Virus record (IMG/VR): IMGVR_UViG_3300025543_000218 | Coordinates: 1-23,607 of that record | Source: a virus | Direction: 5' to 3' (one strand) | Length of the DNA stretch: 23,607 bases | Shown here: positions 13,056 through 18,848 of the stretch, piece after piece | Layout of the letters: every line of letters starts with the position of its first letter | How positions within the stretch are numbered: the first letter of the stretch is position 1 | The notes under the pieces: generated by a model | Databases searched by the model: none | The model's input: the letters and a program-made list of their open reading frames with translations, nothing else | Told to the model about the DNA's origin: nothing | Position numbers and translations under genes: made by a program

Positions 13056-14442
13056 ACCATACGACTACCAAGAGCCAATGATTGAGCATCTAGTCAGCAA
13101 TGATCACGCTGCTCTTTTCGCTGGAATGGGTTTGGGTAAGACAGCCGTCACGCTGGAGGCACTGCACCGTGTCGGAGGCAGGGCACTTGTCCTAGCACCA
13201 CTGAGGGTAGCCAGCATGGTCTGGAGCGACCAAGTCAAGAGGTGGGGCTACGACTTCAAGGTAGCCAACCTACGCACCAAGGAGGGCATGAAGGCATGGG
13301 AGGATGGCAGTGCAGACATCTACACAGTCAACCTAGAGATGGTTAGCCGCGGTATCCTTGAGAAGCTCATGCGTAAGGACATGCCAGTTGACACGCTCAT
13401 CGTGGACGAGCTATCCCTGCTGAAGAACGGAGGCTCTAAGAGAACCAAGACGGTCATCAAGCATCGCACGAAGTTCACCAGAGTGTGGGGTCTAACAGGC
13501 ACTCCGTCTCCCAACTCACTCATAGACCTCCACGCACAACTCAAGGTAGTTGATGGTGGTGAGCGACTGGGCAAATTCATAACCAAATTTAAGGAGCGAT
13601 TCTTTGATAGCTGCTACATGGGCTGGACGTTCACCCCCAAGAAGGGAGCGGCAGAAGAGATCCAGAAGCTCATCAGTGACGTATGCCTGTCGGTTAGGTC
13701 AGAAGACCATCTGGATATACCAGACTGCATCGTAGAGGACGTGAACGTAAAGCTGCCAGACGGTGTCATGAAGAAGTATAAGGAGCTTGAGAAGCACCTC
13801 GTCATCCAGCTACAGGACAACGTGGTCGATGCTCAGAGTGCTGCTGTCCTCGTCAACAAGCTTCAGCAGTTCACGGCTGGGCATGTATACGATGAAGATG
13901 GCGAGACATTAGCCGTCCACACTGCAAAGCACAAGGCACTCGCCAAGGTTCTATCCAAGGAGCGTCCTGTGCTGGTCTTAACTCGTTATAAAAGTGAGAT
14001 GCAAGCACTCCTAGAGGCGTTTCCACAGGCACAGGCATTCGATGAGAAGCGCATGGACGACTGGTGTGCTGGCAAGATCCCAGTCTGGATCGCAAACCCA
14101 GCCAGCCTATCTCACGGAATCGACCGCATCCAAGACTCATGCTCTAACATCGTGTGGATGTCCCTAACATATTCACTGGAACAATACGAGCAAACAAACG
14201 CACGTATCCTCCGCACGGGACAGAAAAAATCCTCAACCATCACACGGGTAATGGCTGAGGAGAGTATCGATTGGGCAGTGGCTACTGCTCTGGAGGGTAA
14301 AGGAAAAAATCAAAGCTCACTGCTTGAGTCAATCAAGATCCTCCAGCGTGCTAATTCCATTGAACACAAAAGCGATCCGAAAGTTTCAGAACCTTCAGAT
14401 GGAAGTCATGATCCTCTTGACTCCTTATTTGGACTCTCTTAA
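13045..14442 (+). CDS. SNF2-like superfamily 2 helicase/translocase
   Basis: The 465-aa protein has the motifs of SF2: 'PYDYQ' (5-9, Q-like motif), GMGLGKT (27-33, motif I), 'VLAPLRV' (49-55, Ia), DELS (121-124, motif II, replacing DEAH), TGTPSPN (151-157, III), 'VLTRYKSE' (IV) and 'LEQYEQTNARILRTGQKK' (VI, close to the SNF2 'Q..aR.hRiGQ'). Phage members with the VRR-NUC domain next door are thought to remodel forks or branch points during replication and recombination. The C-terminal tail after about residue 440 is Ser/Asp-rich. The last 92 nt overlap tail to tail with the DnaA domain IV-like gene on the other strand. Confidence 0.88.
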   Translation: MNFKPYDYQEPMIEHLVSNDHAALFAGMGLGKTAVTLEALHRVGGRALVLAPLRVASMVWSDQVKRWGYDFKVANLRTKEGMKAWEDGSADIYTVNLEMVSRGILEKLMRKDMPVDTLIVDELSLLKNGGSKRTKTVIKHRTKFTRVWGLTGTPSPNSLIDLHAQLKVVDGGERLGKFITKFKERFFDSCYMGWTFTPKKGAAEEIQKLISDVCLSVRSEDHLDIPDCIVEDVNVKLPDGVMKKYKELEKHLVIQLQDNVVDAQSAAVLVNKLQQFTAGHVYDEDGETLAVHTAKHKALAKVLSKERPVLVLTRYKSEMQALLEAFPQAQAFDEKRMDDWCAGKIPVWIANPASLSHGIDRIQDSCSNIVWMSLTYSLEQYEQTNARILRTGQKKSSTITRVMAEESIDWAVATALEGKGKNQSSLLESIKILQRANSIEHKSDPKVSEPSDGSHDPLDSLFGLS

Positions 14443-14644
14443 TAGCGGCGTAGGCATACTGGCTATTGCGCCTACCTAGAAGGGCAGCGATCTTGTCTTT
14501 AGCTAGGTAATCTCTGAGCAGGAACGCACACACGTAACGTGCAGAACTGATGTCCCTACCTACCTTACCATTACGGTCTACGATGTCCATGGGATCTACC
14601 CCAAACTCCGCTGCTGCCTCTTCTATTATTGTCTGTATTTTCAT
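14351..14644 (-). CDS. Stand-alone DnaA domain IV-like DNA-binding protein (97 aa)
   Basis: The pattern 'QTIIEEAAAEFGVDPMDI' (4-21), 'SARYVCAFLLRDYLAKDKIA' (34-53) and 'LLGRRNSQYAYAAIKRVQ' (55-72) is that of the C-terminal DnaA domain (basic loop, then the helix ending in the RDH..V..A signature, here RNSQYAYAAI). No AAA+ domain is present. Such solo proteins may bind DnaA-box-like sites, to help or block initiation at the host or phage origin. Its stop (TAG at 14353-14351) is inside the helicase gene, giving a 92-nt convergent overlap. It is coupled to the upstream 100-aa gene through ATGA. Confidence 0.68.
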   Translation of the reverse strand: MKIQTIIEEAAAEFGVDPMDIVDRNGKVGRDISSARYVCAFLLRDYLAKDKIAALLGRRNSQYAYAAIKRVQIRSQEDHDFHLKVLKLSDRFCVQWN

Positions 14645-14943
14645 TGTGATATTCTATTGATAAATTTGTTCTGCTCCTCAAAGGCTGAGAAGATACACAA
14701 AGAGATGATGGTGACTAGACCAAGATGCCTCTGTGTAGGGTTAGCTCCGAAGATTTCTTCGACAGCATCGTCCACGCTGAACATCGTGCGGCTATCTCCT
14801 ATACATCCATTCAAGGGAGGAGTTCTCATCACTAGGTCGTCTGGATCGTTGTCGATCAGTAGCACTAGCTCCTCGTTGATGAATAGGTGAACGCCGTCCA
14901 CCTCCATTGTTGTTCTTACTTCTATGTCTAAATTGCTCTTCAT
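14641..14943 (-). CDS. Hypothetical protein (100 aa)
   Basis: Not recognised. It has an acidic strand-rich first half ('VDGVHLFINEELVLLIDNDPDDL', about 15-37) and a C-terminus that alternates hydrophobic and basic residues ('HLGLVTIISLCIFSAFEEQN'), possibly one amphipathic or membrane-associated helix. The start is one of two ATGs preceded by the same 15-base leader (see the 18-bp repeat). ATGA coupling to the DnaA IV-like gene supports it. A different frame starting at 15004 overlaps the first half of this gene and looks less protein-like. Confidence 0.6.
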   Translation of the reverse strand: MKSNLDIEVRTTMEVDGVHLFINEELVLLIDNDPDDLVMRTPPLNGCIGDSRTMFSVDDAVEEIFGANPTQRHLGLVTIISLCIFSAFEEQNKFINRISQ

Positions 14944-15017
14944 TGTAGTGTTGGTTGTAGTTTCGTTCTCCGATTATGTTTATTGTTTCTGTATCGTGGT
15001 TCATTGTAGTGTTGGTT
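14939..15017. repeat. Two exact 18-bp repeats, each carrying a start codon
   Basis: On the minus strand AACCAACACTACAATGAA occurs at 14956-14939 and 15017-15000, 61 bp apart. Each contains an ATG (14943 and 15004) at the same place. The first starts the 100-aa gene; the second opens a 70-codon frame that overlaps it. No Shine-Dalgarno sequence is present in either. Confidence 0.85.
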
Positions 15018-15196
15018 CATGTGTGGTCTTCTATTCTTATTGTGTTTAGGTAGTCACCGAAGTCGGTCATGATGATGTCATTCAACATGATCTCATTCGG
15101 CTTCTTAATTCTCCGTGTCGGAGACTTAGACGGCTCATCTCGCGTCCAGTAGTCTTGACGCTTGATCTCAGCTTGTAGTTTCTCCTTCTCGGACAT
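15017..15196 (-). CDS. Hypothetical protein (59 aa)
   Basis: Not recognised. I start at ATG 15196 (MSEKEKLQAEIKRQDYW); an upstream TTG (15214) lies between the promoter elements. The protein is charged: a helical acidic/basic first half, then 'SKSPTRRIKKPNEIMLND' and an acidic end. Its promoter-like site places ATG exactly at the expected transcription start, so the mRNA may be leaderless. It is first of three small genes leading to the DnaA IV-like gene. Confidence 0.55.
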   Translation of the reverse strand: MSEKEKLQAEIKRQDYWTRDEPSKSPTRRIKKPNEIMLNDIIMTDFGDYLNTIRIEDHT

Positions 15197-15230
15197 GGAT
15201 GGATAATACCACAAAGTAATAGCTGATCAA
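15197..15230 (-). promoter_or_regulatory. Sigma70-like promoter with start codon at +1
   Basis: On the minus strand TTGATC (15230-15225, four of six) and TATTAT (15208-15203, five of six) are 16 bp apart; six bases separate the -10 from ATG 15196, so A of the ATG falls at the predicted +1. It is placed in the gap after the 98-aa gene. Confidence 0.4.
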
Positions 15231-15243
15231 CAAAAAAGATTAA

Positions 15244-15540
15244 CTACTTTCTCAATCCATCAATTACGGTTTTTAACTCACTGTGCCGCACAAAGTCTGA
15301 GTTAAACTGACGTTCAAATGCGAATAGCAAAGCCCTGTTCTTCTCGCTTTCTTCAAGGATCACCTTCTCTAACCGATGTCCATCTTGTACACTGAAACGA
15401 TCTCCACGTTGCTGGAATGCTAATGCTGAGTAGATACTCTGGGTAACCCATATGCTCCACGGTATCACCAGCAACACCACACCGCGCACGATCTGATCCA
15501 TTACTGGTGAGTTAATTTTGTATCTGATCTTCTCTGTCAT
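15244..15540 (-). CDS. Single-pass membrane / coiled-coil protein (possible inner-membrane spanin)
   Basis: The 98-aa protein has a short N-terminus, one hydrophobic segment 'IVRGVVLLVIPWSIWVTQSI' (17-36) and then a charged helical part ('GHRLEKVILEESEKNRALLF', about 54-73), which could be a periplasmic coiled coil. That topology (N-in, one TM, helical periplasmic part) is what inner-membrane spanins have. It overlaps the amidase stop by ATGA and is last in the lysis cassette. The combination with a small lipoprotein gene upstream supports a spanin-like role, but no sequence match is claimed; a virion or anti-holin role remains possible. Confidence 0.6.
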   Translation of the reverse strand: MTEKIRYKINSPVMDQIVRGVVLLVIPWSIWVTQSIYSALAFQQRGDRFSVQDGHRLEKVILEESEKNRALLFAFERQFNSDFVRHSELKTVIDGLRK

Positions 15541-16136
15541 AATCCTAAATGTTTTTCAATTCTAACAACGCGCTCCTCCAGAGTCAATGCTGGCTTGTTA
15601 GGGTTAATATTAAAGTAGTCTAGTATGCCAAGACAGATAGCCTGTGCCATCTGCTGCCGTGTCTCTGGTATCGACACCCACTGGTTCTCAGCCTCATTAG
15701 AGAGGAAGCACCCCTCGGTTAAGATTGCTGGCATTGAAGTGTTACGTAACACGTAAAGGCTGCTGTTGGTCTTAACCCCACGGTTAGTCTGGTCTGGAAA
15801 TGCTTGCGCGTGCCTCCAGCCCACCTTGTTAGCTAGATCTTTAGACTTGGTTGAGCCACTGGTAAACACCTCAAATCCAGACGCATCTGAAGTGGCTGAG
15901 TTGAGGTGGATGCTCACGAATATGTCAGCACCCCATTCGTTCGCCATACGGCAACGCTCTGGAAGGGACACGAATGTGTCGTCCTCACGTATCATCTGCA
16001 CCTCAACGTGCTTCTCAAGCAAGGCTCGTAGCCTTAAGCCTATGTCTAGGACTGCGTGACTTTCAAAATATCCATTGAACTTTCCCTGCGCTCCGCTGTC
16101 ATCGCCGCCGTGTCCACAATCAACCGTAACTTTCAC
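15537..16136 (-). CDS. Endolysin: N-acetylmuramoyl-L-alanine amidase (Amidase_3)
   Basis: The zinc-dependent amidase motifs are all visible: 'DCGHGG' (6-11, H9), 'FESHAVLDI' (24-32, E25), 'SIHLNSA' (75-81, H77) and 'TEGCFLSNEAE' (140-150, catalytic E141). The enzyme splits the bond between muramic acid and L-alanine in peptidoglycan to lyse the host. No signal peptide, so it depends on the holin. The 199-aa length is the catalytic domain plus a short tail ending in a probable coil 'ALTLEERVVRIEKHLGL'. Start is GTG (16136) within GTGA of the lipoprotein stop, with AGGAGG at 16148-16143, the only strong Shine-Dalgarno sequence I found. Confidence 0.9.
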   Translation of the reverse strand: MKVTVDCGHGGDDSGAQGKFNGYFESHAVLDIGLRLRALLEKHVEVQMIREDDTFVSLPERCRMANEWGADIFVSIHLNSATSDASGFEVFTSGSTKSKDLANKVGWRHAQAFPDQTNRGVKTNSSLYVLRNTSMPAILTEGCFLSNEAENQWVSIPETRQQMAQAICLGILDYFNINPNKPALTLEERVVRIEKHLGL

Positions 16137-16387
16137 TTACTACCTCCTATCACTATCGCCCTAAGGTATCTATACTTTGAATAATAGATATCCCCGTTAC
16201 CTGTTATATCTCCCTCAACGAAAGAATATTGTTCACCATTTTTCAGTGTCAACACAGGCAAGGATGTGACGGATCTGTTTATCGATTCGTCCCGCTCTCT
16301 TTGCGAGTTGTTCCATCCGCAGCTCGTCAGCAGCAGTGCCGCTATTGGCAAGCTCAAATATCTCATCCTCGAAAAAGTCTTTGTCAT
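16133..16387 (-). CDS. Small lipoprotein (84 aa), possible outer-membrane spanin
   Basis: The N-terminus has a basic start (MTKTFSRMR), a hydrophobic stretch and the lipobox-like 'LLTSCG' with Cys at residue 23, so it should be a lipoprotein. The mature part is about 60 residues. It overlaps the 78-aa gene by 155 nt in another frame, as Rz1 genes overlap Rz genes, and the amidase start lies in its stop (GTGA). Either ATG 16387 or ATG 16366 (MRYLSL) may start it; the second follows GAGG too closely. Spanin identity is inferred from lipobox, size and place, since the mature part lacks the Pro-rich character of lambda Rz1. Confidence 0.6.
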   Translation of the reverse strand: MTKTFSRMRYLSLPIAALLLTSCGWNNSQRERDESINRSVTSLPVLTLKNGEQYSFVEGDITGNGDIYYSKYRYLRAIVIGGSK

Positions 16388-16469
16388 TATATAATCTACG
16401 TAGGTGGATCAATGGCAGCACCCGCATGTATGCCGATGCCGCCAACATTAGTGCCTTGAATGCGCTCAC
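16233..16469 (-). CDS. Small lysis-cassette protein (78 aa), overlapping the lipoprotein
   Basis: Not recognised with certainty. GTG at 16469 lies in GTGA with the holin-like gene's stop, good evidence of coupling. The N-terminus 'ALMLAASAYMRVLPLIHL' (6-23) is moderately hydrophobic, possibly a membrane helix; the remainder is an acidic-basic helix ('DKDFFEDEIFELANS' and 'ADELRMEQLAKRAGRIDKQI'). It could be a membrane-anchored partner of the lipoprotein. The last 155 nt are read in two frames, which limits how freely either sequence can change. Confidence 0.6.
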   Translation of the reverse strand: MSAFKALMLAASAYMRVLPLIHLRRLYNDKDFFEDEIFELANSGTAADELRMEQLAKRAGRIDKQIRHILACVDTEKW

Positions 16470-16666
16470 TCAGCAGACGGGAACAGAGTTACCTTGCTGC
16501 TTGTGGCTAGGCGTAGAGCGAACCCTACGACACCTAACACAGACAGGATGATGTCTGAGGAGTTTGCTACCCACTCACCCACTGCTGGGACGAAGAAGGA
16601 CACAGCACCAGAGACGGTGGTAATGAATGCCAGTGCGGCGGTTTTGGATTTGAATATGCTTTTCAT
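16466..16666 (-). CDS. Holin-like small membrane protein (66 aa)
   Basis: Two hydrophobic segments, 'ALAFITTVSGAVSFFVPAVG' (11-30) and 'IILSVLGVVGFALRLA' (39-54), are joined by a short loop, with Lys residues at the N-terminus (MKSIFKSK). This layout and size match small two-TM holins that form the membrane lesion letting the endolysin out. It is the first gene of the cassette in the direction of transcription, directly after the tail genes, and holin before endolysin is the usual order. The leader ACTAAAACAAAAAC has no Shine-Dalgarno sequence. Confidence 0.7.
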   Translation of the reverse strand: MKSIFKSKTAALAFITTVSGAVSFFVPAVGEWVANSSDIILSVLGVVGFALRLATSSKVTLFPSAE

Positions 16667-16679
16667 GTTTTTGTTTTAG

Positions 16680-17108
16680 TTAGACCCAGTAAGAGTCGTT
16701 GGTAAAGTCTTGGGGGATAGGAGACATTGTCTCTATCTCGTTTGATTTATATCTGAGGGTCTGGACTGCCGCCCACACGGATTCGATAGCCGCACGTGAC
16801 TCCTCTTGTTCAGCAGTAAGTGAGCCACCCGCTTGAATGATCTTGGTGTAGGTTAAGTCCGTGGCAATGTGGTTGCGCTGCTTCCACTCTGGACAGACTT
16901 CAAGGATGCGCCTGCCAGCCTCAACCTTTACTTCCTCAACCGTAGGCTCATCGTCTGGGGCGGGTGTGCCGTCTAGGTTATAGTTGTCGGCATACGTGCC
17001 GTCTTGCTTCTTCTGGCATTCAACCCAGTCACCTTGGATAAGGTTATCTTGGTTGGCTAGTATCCCGTAGCGTTTGCCTTGCGGGTTGATGTATATTCTC
17101 TGACTCAT
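16680..17108 (-). CDS. Tail-fibre accessory / assembly-type protein (142 aa)
   Basis: The C-terminal half resembles a module common at the end of phage tail proteins and fibre chaperones: 'EAGRRILEVCPEWKQRNHIA' (63-82), 'SLTAEQEESRAAIESVWAAV' (95-114) and 'LRYKSNEIETM' (117-127), i.e. 'A..RI....P.WKQRN', 'W..i..LR..Sn.iE'. The N-terminal half is a small beta-rich part with 'DNLIQGDWVECQKKQDGTYA' . The gene follows the tail fibre with a 5-nt gap, where fibre assembly or attachment proteins normally stand. A structural or chaperone role is likely; which one cannot be seen. Confidence 0.6.
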   Translation of the reverse strand: MSQRIYINPQGKRYGILANQDNLIQGDWVECQKKQDGTYADNYNLDGTPAPDDEPTVEEVKVEAGRRILEVCPEWKQRNHIATDLTYTKIIQAGGSLTAEQEESRAAIESVWAAVQTLRYKSNEIETMSPIPQDFTNDSYWV

Positions 17109-17113
17109 AAATT

Positions 17114-18811
17114 TTATCTAAGTTGTCTTTGGTGGTGAATGACGTTGATTGCGCTGTAGGATTCCTCGTAAGTTGAGCCATTGGGTATAACGCCTTGGAC
17201 TGACACGTTATAGCCTGTGCCAGCCGTTTGAGAAATGTCCACCATGAATCCATCCACGGTTAATTGGATAGCTCCAGTAGCCCCGCTCGAAATCGCTCTT
17301 ATGGCGTATACGATAGACCTTCCAGTGCTGTTTGTATATTCAGTGAATTGCGCTGTTCTGGTAACATCAGCCCAGCCCTGTCCGTATCCTAGTGGTGCGT
17401 TCTTAGCCTTGCACACCAGCGTGACTGTCACTGCTATGGTCTCGTCAGTCAGTGACTTGCTCGTTGTGCCGCCAGCGTGTTCTGCGTTAACTATGACGTT
17501 GCCTGTGTCGGTTATGCCCTCAACAGTGTATACATCATCGTTACTGGCAGATCCAGTCACCTCAATGACATCACCGTCAGCTAGTCCAGTAATACTGCCG
17601 ATACCCGTGAGGCTGATGTTGTTAGTTGAGTTGGTAAAGGTTGCTGTGCCTGTAACAGATGGCAGCGTAACGATATCGTCCAGCACACTGCTGTATGCTT
17701 GGACATCTGAGCCGATAGCCACGCCAAGCGTGGTGCGTTGTGCGCTTGCGTTAGCATCATCAAGCAGATTCCTGCCAGCAAGTGTGCATGTGATCTCCTC
17801 GACCGTGCCAGTGCCTCCTGTGCTGCGACCAAGGATGTTGTTAGTAGCGACATCTTGGATCATGTCGTAGGTGATGGAGTCAGAGGCAGGAAGTGGGGTG
17901 TTGGTCGCGTTAGTTAAATCTACTGCCGATGGCGTGCCAAGATCGGGAGTGACGAGCGTGGGGCTAGTGGCGAACACTAGCGCACCCGTGCCTGTCTCGT
18001 CTGAGATAACTCCAGCCAGTTGTGCTGAAGTAGTTGCTGCAAACTGCGAGAGTGGGTTAGCTGTCTGGGCGTTGCCTCCACCGACAAGATCAATGAAGGA
18101 GCATGTGGTATCGCCGTCTGATTGCAGAACCTGTCCAACAGTAGCCGACTCTGAGTTTAAGTCACCAGCAGTTATCTTGTTGATGGTCAGTGCTTGACCA
18201 ACAAGCGATGCTTGAGTGCCTGTGCCAGAGAGGGTTACATCAGTAGAGTTGTCTGTGCCAGCTACGTCCACGTTAAGGTTAGTCCGTGCCGTGGCTGCGT
18301 CATTCAGATCTGACAGGTCGTTAGCTGTCTGTGCGAAAGTCGTATTAGGGATCTCGGTAAGGTCGCCTGTGCCATCAAAGCCAAGCAGGTTGTCTGCCGT
18401 TCCCTGTGATCCAGTGCCACCCTCGTCCGTGGAAAATGTCAGCACGTCCTGTAGCTTGCGCCACACTCTACGCACCTGCATGTTGAGACGATCGAAGCCC
18501 TCTACCTCGATCGTCTTGGCGGGTAGCGAGCCTGTCTCCTGTAGCGAGACTGGTTGATCCAGAGCGATGTCTAGATACACACCCACTACCACGGTGTCAG
18601 CTTGTGCTACGGTGGTGACGATAGATCCAGTGAGGTCTAGTCCAGACCCTGTGATCGTGTAGTCTTGCCCTGCACCCAGCGTCTGTAGCACACCATCAAA
18701 ATACACACTGACATCAGCGTCTGTGAGATACTTGAAGGGTATCGGATAAGGTGTTACTGTTGAGGCGTTACCCGCGTAGGTAACACTGCTGGTTGTGGTG
18801 GATATGGACAT
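17114..18811 (-). CDS. Tail fibre protein with T7 gp17-like N-terminus
   Basis: Residues 1-124 match the tail-attachment domain of T7-type fibres: 'TYAGNASTVTPYPIPFKYLT' (11-30), 'DADVSVYF' and 'EVEGFDRLNMQVRRVWRKL' (102-120). The shaft is Thr/Gly/Asn-rich with typical fibre segments such as 'ARTNLNVD' (175-182), 'SPTLVTPDLGTPSAVDLTNA' (283-302) and 'AQRTTLGVA' (357-365). The C-terminal part is beta-rich and should carry the receptor-binding tip. At 565 aa it is about the length of T7 gp17. The region before it (18812-18848) has a poor TTGACT-type promoter; the gene may also be read from the internal virion protein transcript. Confidence 0.88.
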   Translation of the reverse strand: MSISTTTSSVTYAGNASTVTPYPIPFKYLTDADVSVYFDGVLQTLGAGQDYTITGSGLDLTGSIVTTVAQADTVVVGVYLDIALDQPVSLQETGSLPAKTIEVEGFDRLNMQVRRVWRKLQDVLTFSTDEGGTGSQGTADNLLGFDGTGDLTEIPNTTFAQTANDLSDLNDAATARTNLNVDVAGTDNSTDVTLSGTGTQASLVGQALTINKITAGDLNSESATVGQVLQSDGDTTCSFIDLVGGGNAQTANPLSQFAATTSAQLAGVISDETGTGALVFATSPTLVTPDLGTPSAVDLTNATNTPLPASDSITYDMIQDVATNNILGRSTGGTGTVEEITCTLAGRNLLDDANASAQRTTLGVAIGSDVQAYSSVLDDIVTLPSVTGTATFTNSTNNISLTGIGSITGLADGDVIEVTGSASNDDVYTVEGITDTGNVIVNAEHAGGTTSKSLTDETIAVTVTLVCKAKNAPLGYGQGWADVTRTAQFTEYTNSTGRSIVYAIRAISSGATGAIQLTVDGFMVDISQTAGTGYNVSVQGVIPNGSTYEESYSAINVIHHQRQLR

Positions 18812-18848
18812 GTTAGTTGGCTTGGTTAGTATGGATTAAATGGATCTG

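Noticed and set aside
14792-15004. A 70-codon minus-strand frame starting at the second 18-bp repeat
   Set aside because: Its last 50 residues are an Arg/Ser/Asn-rich frame-shifted reading of the 100-aa gene. The repeated start region keeps it slightly open, so I described it only under the repeat.
17235-18557. Long plus-strand frames (211 and 113 codons) opposite the tail fibre gene
   Set aside because: They are antisense to the well-supported tail fibre gene and consist of Val/Ser/Pro-rich sequence mirroring its Thr/Gly/Asp codons.
16680-18811. Diversity-generating retroelement near the tail fibre
   Set aside because: No reverse transcriptase gene or variable/template repeat pair was seen.
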